From Burkholderiales bacterium (GTDB taxonomy: Bacteria > Pseudomonadota > Gammaproteobacteria > Burkholderiales > Casimicrobiaceae), in assembly GCA_031270015.1 (NCBI GenBank), contig JAISYH010000047.1:1-44772 (forward strand): a stretch of 44,772 nucleotides of DNA. The letters run 5' to 3'. The notes under the pieces were generated by a model. The model searched no databases and was not told where the DNA came from. It was given only the letters and a program-made list of their open reading frames with translations. Both the position numbers and the translations under genes were made by a program. Below, one piece after another: positions 26,117 to 36,624 of the stretch; within the stretch, counting starts at the first letter, position 1; each line of letters starts with the position of its first letter.

Positions 26117-26791
26117 GGGTCTGTAATCTGAAGGGATCTATAAAACGAACTGTGTCATTTCAAAGAAATCATAGGAAATCATAACCCGTGGAGAGGAACG
26201 CTATCCTCGCCAAAAACAATGCAAGGCGGGTTTCCAGTGGTGAATCGTTTTCCACTTGTCCGCGCAATGCCGGATCGCCAGATACATCGCCTTGTACACA
26301 CGGTCATCGTTGGGAAAGATTCTACGGTTGCGCGTCAATTTACGCAAACCGGCATTCAATGATTCGATGGCATTGATGATATAAATGATTTTGCGCAGTT
26401 CGGGCGGGAACTGGAAGAAAGAAACGATGTTGCCCAGTTTTCTTTTCACAAGAGGATCACTGCCCGGTACTGATTTCCCATGTCACTTCCAGCGCGCCGA
26501 GCGCCTGTCAATGGTCGCGGATTGATAAATGTCCTTGAGCGCGGCAATCACGGCTTTACTGTCTTTGTAAGCGACATAGCGCGGGCTGGCTCTGACCAGA
26601 TGTACGATGCACAACTGAGTGGAAAGACGGCGCTCACCGCCTCCGACAATTCTTTGGGTATCGACATCTCCCGTGGTCTTGCAGCCTTCCAGAAGTTGAT
26701 CCAGTTGTTCTTCGTTCAGTTTCATGTCATCCTCTCTTCCTCGGCTCACGCCGCCGGTTTAACAGGGTGACACAGTTCAGATTACAAACCC
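26117..26791 (-). mobile_element. Decayed IS256-family insertion sequence
   Basis: The right end, read inward, gives GGGTTTGTAATCTGAA then CTGTGTCA. The left end has GGGTCTGTAATCTGAA (26117-26132), a 17-base interruption, then CTGTGTCA (26150-26157). These are the terminal inverted repeats. The enclosed transposase is broken. No clear target-site duplication was found. The left end lies four bases after the stop of the glycosyltransferase-like gene. Confidence 0.75.
26201..26725 (-). pseudogene. IS256-family (mutator type) transposase, deleted and frameshifted
   Basis: The N-terminus MKLNEEQLDQLLEGCKTTGD follows a good GAGAGGATGAC ribosome-binding site. It then jumps straight to the late catalytic region (LCIVHLVRASPRYVAYKD), so the DDE core and about half of the normal ~400 residues are missing. 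A frame change near 26460-26490 leads to the C-terminal part FFQFPPELRKIIYIINAIES and HHWKPALHCF. Full-length relatives need all of this, so it cannot transpose on its own. Confidence 0.85.
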
Positions 26792-26799
26792 TCGATTGA

Positions 26800-26921
26800 T
26801 GCTTTTTCCTCTTTCCTTTGGCAATTCGATGTCGTAACACTTTGCCAGCGATCTCAGATTTCCTTGACAGAGGCTTATCATCCGGCTACTGCATGGTGCT
26901 GCCGTGCAGGACTTCTCTCAT
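26800..26921 (-). pseudogene. Probable IS481-family transposase N-terminal remnant
   Basis: On the minus strand MREVLHGSTMQ (from 26921) is followed, after a frame change, by GNLRSLAKCYDIELPKER. This resembles the start of IS481 transposases, which read VLHGSA followed by a helix-turn-helix of the type SLRxLAKRYGI. The fragment ends at the IS256 right end, as if that element had cut into it. The ~160 bases from here to fur hold no gene I can recognise. Confidence 0.35.
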
Positions 26922-27079
26922 AAAGCTTCTTGTCAGTTTGAGGGTGAAAGTGCCAACAATAATGTGACTAAATACCTAAAGCCATCTTCTTGCCGCGTCA
27001 TATGCAAATATCAGCAAGCCGCCGCACAAAAAGAAAGCAAATATGATTTCCAATATTTCTATTTTCCGATACACGCTTC

Positions 27080-27529
27080 TTACGCTTCCCTGTTTTCGGC
27101 TTTACGCTCTTCCGCACAAATGCCACTGGCGCAGTATCCATAGATGCATAATGAGTGATCGACGATCTCGAAATTGTTACTTTCAGCGATTTTGTCTTGC
27201 CGTTTTTCGATGTCCGCATCGAAAAATTCTTCGACACGCCCGCATCGTAGACACACGATATGGTCGTGATGCGTACCTGGATTGATTTCATAAACGGCTT
27301 TGTTCGTTTCAAAATTGTGCCGCAACAGCAATCCGGCTTGCTCGAACTGGGTCAATACGCGGTAGATGGTCGCCAACCCGATATCGATGTTTTCGGCGAG
27401 CAATATGCGATAGACATCTTCGGCGGTTAGATGCCGCTCTGCCGAGGTTTCAAAAAGGCGAATGATACGAAGGCGCGGGAGCGTGGCTTTCAGTCCTTTG
27501 TCTTTGAGGTCTTTAGGTGTTGTTGTCAT
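27080..27529 (-). CDS. fur: Ferric uptake regulator Fur
   Basis: Fur is the iron-dependent repressor of iron uptake genes. The 149-residue protein has the winged-helix domain with HLTAEDVYRIL and GLATIYRVLTQFEQAGLL, the metal-site segment HHDHIVCLRCGRVEEF and a terminal zinc pair in YCASGIC. It is divergent from bamE with a 66-base spacer, a common arrangement in betaproteobacteria. Its likely targets in this window include the sites near 16905 and 38179. Confidence 0.96.
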   Translation of the reverse strand: MTTTPKDLKDKGLKATLPRLRIIRLFETSAERHLTAEDVYRILLAENIDIGLATIYRVLTQFEQAGLLLRHNFETNKAVYEINPGTHHDHIVCLRCGRVEEFFDADIEKRQDKIAESNNFEIVDHSLCIYGYCASGICAEERKAENREA

Positions 27530-27595
27530 AATTGTCAGCTCTGTATGAAACGCAGAATATGTCTATAATAACGGTTCTTATCTAGATTTCCTACC

Positions 27596-28078
27596 ATGCG
27601 CGCAAAACAGTTTTTTTCTCCTCGATTTTCGTTGATCGTCGGCTTGGCATTGTTGCTGGGAACGAGTTCCGGCTGCTCAACGATGAGTGAATATCTACCG
27701 AGTTTCAGCAATTTTGGCGTTTATCGGATCGATGTCAATCAGGGCAACTATTTGACCAAAGATATGGTTGAAAAGCTCAAGGTCGGTCAGACTCGCCAGC
27801 AAGTACGCGCGGCGTTGGGCACGCCGATCCTCGATAGCGCGTTTCACGCCGATCGCTGGGATTACGTTTATTCGTATAGAAAATCGGGGGAAGAGGTGGA
27901 AAACCGGAAATTTGCCGTTTATTTTGAGGATGACAAACTGGCGCGCTGGGAGGGTGACGAGGCGCCTGTTTCGGCAATCGAACAAAATCGGATTGCCAGC
28001 GCGCGCGAAGTACCGGATACCGAGAAAGAAGGCGAAGGCTTTTTCAGTTGGCTTTGGGGACTTTTCGGAGGCGATTGA
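27596..28078 (+). CDS. bamE: Outer membrane assembly lipoprotein BamE
   Basis: BamE (SmpA/OmlA) is a small lipoprotein of the BAM complex that inserts beta-barrel proteins. The 160-residue protein has a signal peptide with lipobox SSGC, then YRIDVNQGNYLTKDMVEKLK, the family motif VGQTRQQVRAALGTPIL and WDYVYSYR. A TATAAT box lies at 27564-27569. Its stop overlaps the start of dapB. Confidence 0.93.
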   Translation: MRAKQFFSPRFSLIVGLALLLGTSSGCSTMSEYLPSFSNFGVYRIDVNQGNYLTKDMVEKLKVGQTRQQVRAALGTPILDSAFHADRWDYVYSYRKSGEEVENRKFAVYFEDDKLARWEGDEAPVSAIEQNRIASAREVPDTEKEGEGFFSWLWGLFGGD

Positions 28079-28902
28079 TGACGCGCGTCGTTAATGCTCC
28101 CATACGCGTCGCGATTGCCGGCGCGGGCGGTCGCATGGGACAAGTGCTGATCGAATTGACGTTGCAATCGTCGAAACTGAAATTTGGCGCGGCGCTGGAG
28201 CAAGAACAATCGCCATTGTTAGGTTGTGACGCCGGAGCAAGGATCGGTCACCCAACAGGTATTTTGATTTCATCCAATATCGACGAAGCCATGCGCGGTA
28301 GCGATGTGCTGATCGACTTTACTCGTCCTTGCGGGACGTTGCGGCACGCTGAGGTGTGTGCCGATCATGGTTGCGCGATGGTGATCGGCACGACTGGATT
28401 TTCGGAAGATGAGAAAGCAGCGTTGGCGCAGTACGCGGGAAAAGTGCCAATGGTCATTGCGTCGAATATGAGCGTCGGCGTCACGGTACTCAAGCGATTG
28501 GTCGAGTTTGCGGCAAAACGCTTGGGTAGCGGTTACGATGTTGAAATCGTTGAAATCCATCATAAACATAAAGTCGACGCGCCATCGGGAACCGCGCTTT
28601 TGCTCGGCGAAGCGGCAGCCGCGGGCATGGGGGTCCAGCTCAAAGATAAAGCCATTTTTGCTAGGGAAGGGGTGACTGGCGAACGCCCTGTTGGGGCGAT
28701 TGGTTTTGCCACGCTGCGCGGCGGCGATGTGGTGGGCGAGCATACGGTCGTGTTTTGCGGAGAAGGCGAACGCGTTGAATTGACGCACCGTGCCGGTTCA
28801 CGACGGAATTTCGCCGCAGGTGCGCTGCGCGCTGCTGAATTCGTCGTCGCGCAGGAAAAAACGGGGGTTTATTCTATGGAAGATGTGCTCGGATTATCTT
28901 AA
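28078..28902 (+). CDS. dapB: 4-hydroxy-tetrahydrodipicolinate reductase
   Basis: DapB is the NAD(P)H-dependent step of the diaminopimelate/lysine pathway, needed for peptidoglycan. The 274-residue protein has the nucleotide-binding loop VAIAGAGGRMGQ at the start, DFTRP, VIGTTGFS, and the catalytic segment EIVEIHHKHKVDAPSGTAL with the His-His pair and Lys. ATG 28078 has CGGAGG upstream and overlaps the bamE stop. An in-frame GTG at 28048 was rejected. Confidence 0.96.
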   Translation: MTRVVNAPIRVAIAGAGGRMGQVLIELTLQSSKLKFGAALEQEQSPLLGCDAGARIGHPTGILISSNIDEAMRGSDVLIDFTRPCGTLRHAEVCADHGCAMVIGTTGFSEDEKAALAQYAGKVPMVIASNMSVGVTVLKRLVEFAAKRLGSGYDVEIVEIHHKHKVDAPSGTALLLGEAAAAGMGVQLKDKAIFAREGVTGERPVGAIGFATLRGGDVVGEHTVVFCGEGERVELTHRAGSRRNFAAGALRAAEFVVAQEKTGVYSMEDVLGLS

Positions 28903-29013
28903 AGCGCCGCGCGTCTCATTTGATCTTCGTTTAATCCCGTCGCCGCCATCTCTCGTCATTTTTCGGTAAGCTAACCTTTACATAATTTTTACCGTGACGC
29001 AGGCTTAAAACGC

Positions 29014-29043
29014 TTGACGACGATGTCTGTTCGCCACTACATT
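29014..29043 (+). promoter_or_regulatory. Candidate promoter of the RND efflux operon
   Basis: TTGACG and TACATT are spaced by 18 bases, ending ~60 bases before the adaptor gene. No obvious operator palindrome was seen. Confidence 0.4.
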
Positions 29044-29103
29044 GTTCTTCAGCAAATCTATTCGGGCGACCGACAGCAGTTTTTTAATTGAATAGGTAAA
29101 ACG

Positions 29104-30363
29104 ATGACGTTCGATCAACATTCATATCAAGATACGCCGAAAGCGGCTGGACTTTTCGCCACCGGAAAACGATCTTTCGGTTGGCTTTGGTTTCTGGTGA
29201 TTGCCGTGGCACTTGGCGGCGGCGGTTATGGACTTTATTTAAAAAACAACAGCGGTGAGAAATTCTCTCCGATCATGCAATTTGACGGAAAGATTCCTGT
29301 CCATACAGTGGTCGCCAAAGAAGCGCCGTTCAATCTTTATCTCAATGCGTTGGGGACGGTCACGGCGGCGCAAACGGTAGTCGTGCAAAGCAGGGTCGAT
29401 GGTCAGTTGTTGAAGTTGCATTTTACCGAAGGTCAAGAGGTCAAAGCCGGACAATTACTTGCGGAAATTGATCCGCGCCCGTATCAAGTGCAATTGACGC
29501 AAACGCAAGGACAGATGGCGCGAGACAAAGCGTTGTTGGAAAACGCCAAAACCGATTTGGAACGTTATCGCGTTTTGCTCAAACAAGATTCAGTATCGCA
29601 GCAACAAGTCGATACACAAGAAGCGTTGGTCGCACAATACGAAGGCGCATTGATCTACGATCAGGGGCAAATCGATAGCGTCAAACTCAATCTCGACTAC
29701 ACGCGGATTACCGCGCCGATTTCGGGGAGGCTGGGCATCCGCCGCGTCGATATCGGTAATATGGTACGTGCCTCCGACCTCAATGGATTGGTCGTCATTA
29801 CGCAAGAACACCCTATCGATATCGTGTTTACCATCAATGAAGCCGATCTGCCCAAAATCATCTCCCGCGTGATTGCCGGCACGCGTTTTCCAGTAGAAGC
29901 ATGGGATCGCGCCCAACAACAATTGATCGCCGAAGGCGTGATGACGACTATCGACAATCAAATCGACGTGGCGACCGGTACGGTGAAAGTCAAAGCGCAT
30001 TTCGACAACAAAGGACGGAAACTTTTCCCGAATCAGTTTGTCAATATTCGTATGAAAATCGGCACTTTGCAAAACGCGGTGCAAGTTCCGGTGGCGGCGG
30101 TACAACATGGCAGCGTGGGCACCTTTGTTTATATTATTGTCAATACCGCCGAAGGAAAATCGACGGTGAGTGTCCGTAAGGTGGTATTGGGTGAGGAAAA
30201 CGCCGGATGGCGCGTGATCACCGAAGGATTGCAAGAGGGAGACCGCGTCGTCATCGATGGAACGGATCGGTTGCGTGAAGGGTTTGAGGTCGATGTAGTT
30301 GGCGTAGTGCCCGAAGAAAGCGGCGCGAACGAGAAAAGTGACGGCGCGGCGTCCGGTGTTTGA
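29104..30363 (+). CDS. mdtA: RND efflux periplasmic adaptor (MdtA-like)
   Basis: This membrane-fusion protein links the inner-membrane pumps to the outer-membrane channel. The 419-residue protein has an N-terminal span (FGWLWFLVIAVALGGGGYGLYL), a lipoyl half-motif VDGQLLKLHFTEGQEVKAGQLLAEIDPRPY, a coiled-coil hairpin (~residues 130-185), the second lipoyl half with ITAPISGRLGIRRVDIGNMV, then beta-barrel and membrane-proximal domains. The motif set is that of MdtA. It opens a four-gene operon. Confidence 0.9.
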   Translation: MTFDQHSYQDTPKAAGLFATGKRSFGWLWFLVIAVALGGGGYGLYLKNNSGEKFSPIMQFDGKIPVHTVVAKEAPFNLYLNALGTVTAAQTVVVQSRVDGQLLKLHFTEGQEVKAGQLLAEIDPRPYQVQLTQTQGQMARDKALLENAKTDLERYRVLLKQDSVSQQQVDTQEALVAQYEGALIYDQGQIDSVKLNLDYTRITAPISGRLGIRRVDIGNMVRASDLNGLVVITQEHPIDIVFTINEADLPKIISRVIAGTRFPVEAWDRAQQQLIAEGVMTTIDNQIDVATGTVKVKAHFDNKGRKLFPNQFVNIRMKIGTLQNAVQVPVAAVQHGSVGTFVYIIVNTAEGKSTVSVRKVVLGEENAGWRVITEGLQEGDRVVIDGTDRLREGFEVDVVGVVPEESGANEKSDGAASGV

Positions 30364-30403
30364 AACTCTGCGGCGAGCTTATAACAACGATTAGACATTG
30401 CGT

Positions 30404-33400
30404 ATGAATCCGTCCCGATTATTCATTCTCCGCCCGGTAGCAACATCATTATTGATGCTCGCCATCATGTTGGCGGGACTGGTCGCCTATTATTTCCTTC
30501 CCGTGTCCTCGTTGCCGGAAGTCGATTATCCGACGATTCAGGTCACGACTTTATATCCGGGCGCTAGTCCCGAAGTGATGGCGACGGCGGTCACCGCGCC
30601 GCTGGAACGTGAATTCGGTAGAATGGCGGGACTCAATCAAATGTCGTCGGTCAGTTCCGGCGGCGCGTCGCTGGTGACGCTGCAATTCAGCCTCGACGTA
30701 TCGTTGGATACTGCCGAACAAGAGGTCCAAGCGGCGATCAATGCGGGATCGAACATGCTGCCCAACGATTTGCCGCGCCCACCCGTGTACAACAAGGTCA
30801 ATCCGGCGGACACCCCTGTATTGACACTTGCGGTTACGTCGGAAACGTTATCGTTGACGCGTCTCGAAGACCTCGTCAATACTCGTTTGGCGCAAAAAAT
30901 TTCGCAAGTTCCGGGCGTCGGCTTGGTCAGTCTGTCGGGCGGGCAACGCCCCGCCGTGCGCGTACGCGTCAACCCGGGCGCGCTGGCGGCATACGGAATC
31001 AATATCGAAGAGATACGAACATCCATCGCTAGTGCGAATGTCAATCAACCGAAAGGAAGTTTCGATGGAGCGACTCGCGCTTCGACCATCGACGCAAACG
31101 ATCAATTACGCTCGGCGGAGGAGTATCGCTCGTTGATCATCGCTTATAAAGACGGCGCGCCGATCCGATTGAACGATATCGCCGAAGTCATCGAGAGCGC
31201 GGAAAATTCACGACTTGCCGCTTGGGCGAATGATCATTCGGCGATTATCATCAACGTGCAAAAACAGCCCGGCGCGAATGTCATCAAGGTGGTAGACGCG
31301 ATCAAAGAACGTTTGCCGCAATTGGAAGCGACTTTACCGGGCGCGATACAAGTCACGGTATTGAGCGACCGCACGTTGACAGTGCGCGAATCCATCCGCG
31401 ATGTGCGTGATGAATTGTTCCTCGCAATTGCGTTGGTCGTCATGGTAATATTTGTTTTCCTGCGTAGTTTATCGGCAACGATCATCCCCAGTTTGGCGGT
31501 ACCGTTGTCGCTGGTCGGTACTTTCGCCGTCATGTATTTGGCAGGTTTTTCGATCAATAATTTAACATTGATGGCGTTGATCATCGCGACGGGTTTCGTC
31601 GTTGACGACGCAATCGTGATGATCGAAAACATTTCGCGCTATATCGAAAAAGGCGATCCGCCTTTGCAAGCGGCGTTGGCAGGCGCGAAACAGATCGGTT
31701 TTACGATCATTTCATTGACGTTTTCTCTGGTCGCTGTCTTAATTCCGCTATTGTTCATGGGCGATGTGGTCGGGCGACTGTTCCGTGAATTTGCGGTAAC
31801 GTTGGCTGTCGCGATCATGATTTCGATGATAGTATCGCTGACGTTGACGCCGATGATGTGCGCCAAATTATTGCGCCACACGCCAAGAGAAGAACAAAAT
31901 CGATTTTATCGTATTTCCGAAACGGCGTTCAATGGCATCATCGACCTTTACGCGCGCGCGTTGCGCTGGGTACTCAACCACCAAATATTGACTTTGATCA
32001 TAGCTCTCGGGACGTTTCTGTTGACCGCTTATCTTTATGTGGCGATCCCGAAAGGATTCTTTCCGGTACAGGATACCGGATTGATCCAGGGCATTTCGGA
32101 AGCGCCGCAATTCGTTTCCTTCAAAGCGATGTCGGAGCGGCAGCAAGTGTTGGTTGACACCATCCTTCAAGATGAAGCGGTGGAAAGCGTTTCTTCGTTT
32201 ATTGGCGTTGACGGTATCAATACGACGTTGAACAGCGGGCGGATTCATATCAACCTTAAGCCGCTCGAAGAACGCGATGCGCGCGCGCCTGCCATCGCGC
32301 AACGTTTACAACAGGCTGTAGAAAAAGTGGTGGGTATTCGGCTTTATCTGCAGCCGGTCAACGAACTTACCGTTGAAAGTCAGGTGACGCGCACGCGTTT
32401 TCAATTTGCATTGCAAGGAAATACCATCGATCATTTGAAAATATGGACGCCCCGCTTGACGCAACGCTTGCAAGAATTGCCGCAACTGATCAATGTCAAT
32501 CATGATTTGCAAGATCAAGGCTTGCAAGCGTACGTCGAAATTGACCGGGACGCGGCGGGGCGTTTGGGCATTACTGTCGCCGAGATCGATAATGTATTGT
32601 ACAGCTCGTTCGGGCAGCGATTGATTTCAACGATTTTTACGCAGGCAAGCCAATATCGCGTCGTGTTGGAAGTCGGTCCCGAATTTCAAGACGGTTTGAA
32701 CGCGCTGAGTCGCTTATATGTCACTTCGTCGGGCGGAAAACAAATCGCGTTATCGGAAGTCGCTCGCTTTATTGAGCGCCCCGCAATGCTGGCGATCAAT
32801 CATCTGGCGCAGTTCCCGTCGGCAATGATTTCGTTCGACGTTGCGCCCGGTCACTCCTTGGAAGAGGCGGTCAATGCGATTATTGAAACGGAAAAAGAAA
32901 TCGGTTTGCCGGCGGACATTCAAACGCACTTTCAGGGTGCCGCGTTGGCGTTTCAAGCGTCGCTGGGCGGTACATTATGGTTGATTTTAGCGGCAGTTAT
33001 CACGATGTATATCGTGCTTGGCGTGTTGTACGAGAGCTTCATTCATCCGGTGACGATTCTCTCGACGTTACCGTCGGCGGGGATCGGCGCTTTACTGGGG
33101 TTGATGTTGTTTGATCTCGATCTCGATTTGGTGGCGATCATCGGCATTATATTATTGATCGGCATCGTCAAGAAAAACGCAATCATGATGATCGATTTTG
33201 CGTTGGACGCCGAACGCCACGAAAACAAATCACCACGCGATGCTATTTATCAGGCGTGTCTGTTGCGCTTTCGTCCGATTCTCATGACTACGATGGCGGC
33301 GCTGTTCAGCGCGTTACCCTTGATGCTCGGCGAAGGCATGGGTTCGGAGTTGCGCCATCCGCTTGGTGTGGCGATGGTCGGCGGTTTACTATTAAGCCAA

Positions 33401-33517
33401 TTATTGACTTTGTTCACGACGCCGGTGATTTATCTCATGTTTGACAAACTGGCGCATTGGCGGCGGCGCGCCAACTCTGCGCCGCCGTTGGCGATACACG
33501 AAAAAGGCGCACCGTGA
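30404..33517 (+). CDS. mdtB: RND multidrug efflux pump, first subunit (MdtB-like)
   Basis: This is a proton-driven inner-membrane exporter of 1037 residues with the twelve-span RND plan and two large periplasmic loops. It opens [19 protein letters not shown] and has the proton-relay aspartates in [14 protein letters not shown] (~residue 405). It shows the MdtB/C type by the [18 protein letters not shown] segment. In E. coli MdtB and MdtC assemble as a mixed trimer. ATG 30404 is preferred to a TTG six bases earlier. Its stop overlaps the next pump gene by four bases. Confidence 0.9.
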   Translation: MNPSRLFILRPVATSLLMLAIMLAGLVAYYFLPVSSLPEVDYPTIQVTTLYPGASPEVMATAVTAPLEREFGRMAGLNQMSSVSSGGASLVTLQFSLDVSLDTAEQEVQAAINAGSNMLPNDLPRPPVYNKVNPADTPVLTLAVTSETLSLTRLEDLVNTRLAQKISQVPGVGLVSLSGGQRPAVRVRVNPGALAAYGINIEEIRTSIASANVNQPKGSFDGATRASTIDANDQLRSAEEYRSLIIAYKDGAPIRLNDIAEVIESAENSRLAAWANDHSAIIINVQKQPGANVIKVVDAIKERLPQLEATLPGAIQVTVLSDRTLTVRESIRDVRDELFLAIALVVMVIFVFLRSLSATIIPSLAVPLSLVGTFAVMYLAGFSINNLTLMALIIATGFVVDDAIVMIENISRYIEKGDPPLQAALAGAKQIGFTIISLTFSLVAVLIPLLFMGDVVGRLFREFAVTLAVAIMISMIVSLTLTPMMCAKLLRHTPREEQNRFYRISETAFNGIIDLYARALRWVLNHQILTLIIALGTFLLTAYLYVAIPKGFFPVQDTGLIQGISEAPQFVSFKAMSERQQVLVDTILQDEAVESVSSFIGVDGINTTLNSGRIHINLKPLEERDARAPAIAQRLQQAVEKVVGIRLYLQPVNELTVESQVTRTRFQFALQGNTIDHLKIWTPRLTQRLQELPQLINVNHDLQDQGLQAYVEIDRDAAGRLGITVAEIDNVLYSSFGQRLISTIFTQASQYRVVLEVGPEFQDGLNALSRLYVTSSGGKQIALSEVARFIERPAMLAINHLAQFPSAMISFDVAPGHSLEEAVNAIIETEKEIGLPADIQTHFQGAALAFQASLGGTLWLILAAVITMYIVLGVLYESFIHPVTILSTLPSAGIGALLGLMLFDLDLDLVAIIGIILLIGIVKKNAIMMIDFALDAERHENKSPRDAIYQACLLRFRPILMTTMAALFSALPLMLGEGMGSELRHPLGVAMVGGLLLSQLLTLFTTPVIYLMFDKLAHWRRRANSAPPLAIHEKGAP

Positions 33518-36500
33518 AAGACGTTTTTACCGAAATCATCGAGCGACCCGTCGCAACGTCACTGTTGACGTTGGGTATTACTTTGCTCGGTTTGGTTGGT
33601 TTTAGTTTATTGCCGATTACGCGCTTGCCCGAAGTGGAAATCCCGACGATTTTCGTTTCGGCGTCAATGCCCGGCGCCAGTCCTGAGACGATGGCATCCA
33701 CTGTGGCGACACCGCTCGAGCGCGCGCTTGGCAATATTGCCGGTATTACCGAAATGACTTCGACCAGTTCTTTAGGTTCTACGCGTATCGTCATTCAATT
33801 CGATCTGTCGCGCAACATCGATAGTGCGGCGCGCGAAGTGCAAGCAGCGATCAATGCCGCCAGCAGTCTCTTGCCGTCGGGAATGCCGCGTAACCCGACC
33901 TACCGAAAAGCCAATCCCGCGAACGCGCCAGTGATCATTTTATCGTTGACGTCGGAGACTATGACGCGCGGACAAATGTACGATGTTGCGGCGACGGTAC
34001 TCGCGCAACGCTTATCGCAAGTCGAAGGTGTCGGCGATGTCACGGTTAGCGGCAGCTCGTTGCCCGCTGTACGTGTCGAACTGAATCCAACGCAATTAAG
34101 CCAATACGGCGTTTCGATGGACATCGTTCGGCGCGCGATTGCGTCGAGCAATGCCAATCGTCCAAAAGGGATGATTGAGTATGACGATACGCAATGGCTG
34201 GTCGGCGCGAACGATCAAGCCTTCAAAGCGGAAGAATACAAGCGATTGATCATCAGTTATCGTGACGGCGCGCCGATCCGGTTAGAGGATATCGCCGATG
34301 TCATCGATTCGGTGCAGGACGTGCGTAACGCCGGCATGACCAACGGCAAACCTTCGGTACTGATACAGGTGCGCACGCAAGCCGGCGCGAACATCATTGA
34401 AACGGTTGACCGCGTTCACGCGCTATTGCCAACCTTACGGGCATCGATGCCAGCGGCGATGGACATGCAAGTCACGATGGATCGAACTCCGTCCATTCGC
34501 GCCTCATTGCGCGAAGTCGAGCGCGCATTATTGATTGCCATCGCTTTGGTAATATTGATGGTATTCATTTTCTTACGTAATATTCGCGCGACGTTGATTC
34601 CCTCGGTCACTGTGCCAGTTTCGTTGATATCGACGTTCATCGTGATGTATCTGTGCGGATTCACATTGAACAATCTATCGTTGATGGCGTTAACGGTCGC
34701 TACTGGTTTTGTCGTTGACGACGCCATCGTCGTTCTAGAAAACATTTCGCGCCATCGTGACATGGGCAAATCGATGTTCATCGCCGCGCACGATGGCGTT
34801 CAAGAAGTTAGTTTCACCGTCGTCTCGATGACGCTCGCGCTGATTGCCGTCTTCGTGCCGATTTTATTCATGACTGGTTTAGTTGGGCGATTTTTCCACG
34901 AATTTTCGGTAACGCTGACGACCGCGATCATGGTTTCGATGGTCGTGGCGTTGACCACGATACCAATGATGTACTCGCATACTATCAAGCCCAAAGATCA
35001 GGAAAAACACGGTAAGTTGTATCGGTTCGGCGAACGTTTCTCCGAAGCGATTTATCGGGGTTACGGGAGATCTTTGGCATGGCTGATCGCGTATAAACCG
35101 TTAGTCTTATTTTCTTTTATCGGCATTATCACGCTCAATGTTTTTTTATATATTGATATCCCCAAAAGCTTTTTGCCGATGCAGGATACCGGTCGGATCA
35201 TCGTCGGCATCCGCGGTGACCAAAGTATTTCGTTTCAAGCGATGAAAACCAAATACGAAAAACTTTTGAAGATCGTGATGAATGATCCCGCCGTCGATGT
35301 CGTCACCGGTTTCACCGGCGGGCGGCAAAGCAATCGCGGTTCGATGTTCATCGCGTTGAAGCCGCTTTCAGAGCGGAAAGAATCGGCACAACAAATCGCG
35401 TTACGTCTGCAACGTAAGTTGGCGCCAGAGCCGGGTATTCGCGTTTTCATGAGACCAGCGCAGGATCTGCGTATCGGAGGACGTGAATCCGACGCCGAAT
35501 TTTTATATACTTTGCAAGCCGACGATATTTCCGAATTGCGCGAATGGGCGCCACGCATCCGTCGCGTGTTGGCAGAATTGCCGCAAATCACCGATGTCAA
35601 TACCGACGATGAGGATAAAAGTTTGCAGACGATGTTGACAATCGACCGCGATGCTGTTGCCAAACTCGGATTGACCGTCGCCGAAGTGGATTCGGCATTG
35701 AACAATGCGTTTGGGCAACGACAAGTTTCGACGATTTATAATCAGCTCAACCAATATCGCGTCGTGATGGAATCAGCGCCTGAGTTTACGCAAAGTCCCG
35801 ACAATCTCAAAAACTTTTACCTCGTTCGCAGTGATGGCGCGAAAATTCCGCTTTCTGAAGTCGCTACGTTCGCGTCCGACAATGCCGCGCTGTCGGTCAA
35901 TCATCAGGGGCAATTCATTACCACAACGATTTCGTTTAACCTCGCGCCCGGTTATAGGCTATCGCAAGCGATGGAAGCCGTTACTTACGCGGTACTCGAA
36001 GAAGGTTTACCGGTGTCGATCTTCGGTAGTTTTCAGGGAACGGCGCGCGCGTTTCTTGACGCGATGAAAGACCAATTATTTTTGATCGTCGCCGCGTTGT
36101 TCGCCGTCTACATCGTATTGGGTATTCTCTACGAGAGCCTCAGTTATCCGTTGATTATCATTTCGGCGTTGCCTTCCGCCGGACTGGGGGCGTTACTGGC
36201 GTTGATCATTTCGGGAGAAGGCTTCAGTTTGATCGCGTTATTGGGCATTTTGTTGTTGATCGGTTTGGTGATGAAAAACGCTATCTTGATCGTCGACTTC
36301 GCGCTGACCGCGCAACGCAGACATAATTTACCACCCGAACAGGCGATCTACCGCGCGGCGTTGCTGCGGCTGCGTCCGATCTTGATGACTTCGATGACTG
36401 CGCTTTTCGCCGCCATTCCGCTCGCTATCGGCAGTGGCGACGGCGCAGAATTACGCCGCCCATTGGGTATTGCGATTGCCGGCGGGTTGTTATTAAGCCA

Positions 36501-36618
36501 ATTATTGACATTATACACTATTCCCATCATTTATCTTTATGTAGATCGGCTGCGCCAGCTTTATGTGCGCGATGATGTTCCTGCTCAAGAAGCGCCTGTC
36601 TTATCTTTGACTAAGTAA
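33514..36618 (+). CDS. mdtC: RND multidrug efflux pump, second subunit (MdtC-like)
   Basis: The 1034-residue second RND pump starts with GTG inside the stop overlap (GTGA) of the first. It has the same plan: [20 protein letters not shown], the [21 protein letters not shown] region and relay aspartates in [14 protein letters not shown]. The two pumps are clearly diverged copies, consistent with a hetero-multimer. Substrates in characterised relatives include bile salts and novobiocin-type drugs, which is family knowledge and not shown here. Confidence 0.9.
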   Translation: MKDVFTEIIERPVATSLLTLGITLLGLVGFSLLPITRLPEVEIPTIFVSASMPGASPETMASTVATPLERALGNIAGITEMTSTSSLGSTRIVIQFDLSRNIDSAAREVQAAINAASSLLPSGMPRNPTYRKANPANAPVIILSLTSETMTRGQMYDVAATVLAQRLSQVEGVGDVTVSGSSLPAVRVELNPTQLSQYGVSMDIVRRAIASSNANRPKGMIEYDDTQWLVGANDQAFKAEEYKRLIISYRDGAPIRLEDIADVIDSVQDVRNAGMTNGKPSVLIQVRTQAGANIIETVDRVHALLPTLRASMPAAMDMQVTMDRTPSIRASLREVERALLIAIALVILMVFIFLRNIRATLIPSVTVPVSLISTFIVMYLCGFTLNNLSLMALTVATGFVVDDAIVVLENISRHRDMGKSMFIAAHDGVQEVSFTVVSMTLALIAVFVPILFMTGLVGRFFHEFSVTLTTAIMVSMVVALTTIPMMYSHTIKPKDQEKHGKLYRFGERFSEAIYRGYGRSLAWLIAYKPLVLFSFIGIITLNVFLYIDIPKSFLPMQDTGRIIVGIRGDQSISFQAMKTKYEKLLKIVMNDPAVDVVTGFTGGRQSNRGSMFIALKPLSERKESAQQIALRLQRKLAPEPGIRVFMRPAQDLRIGGRESDAEFLYTLQADDISELREWAPRIRRVLAELPQITDVNTDDEDKSLQTMLTIDRDAVAKLGLTVAEVDSALNNAFGQRQVSTIYNQLNQYRVVMESAPEFTQSPDNLKNFYLVRSDGAKIPLSEVATFASDNAALSVNHQGQFITTTISFNLAPGYRLSQAMEAVTYAVLEEGLPVSIFGSFQGTARAFLDAMKDQLFLIVAALFAVYIVLGILYESLSYPLIIISALPSAGLGALLALIISGEGFSLIALLGILLLIGLVMKNAILIVDFALTAQRRHNLPPEQAIYRAALLRLRPILMTSMTALFAAIPLAIGSGDGAELRRPLGIAIAGGLLLSQLLTLYTIPIIYLYVDRLRQLYVRDDVPAQEAPVLSLTK

Positions 36619-36624
36619 AGCATT

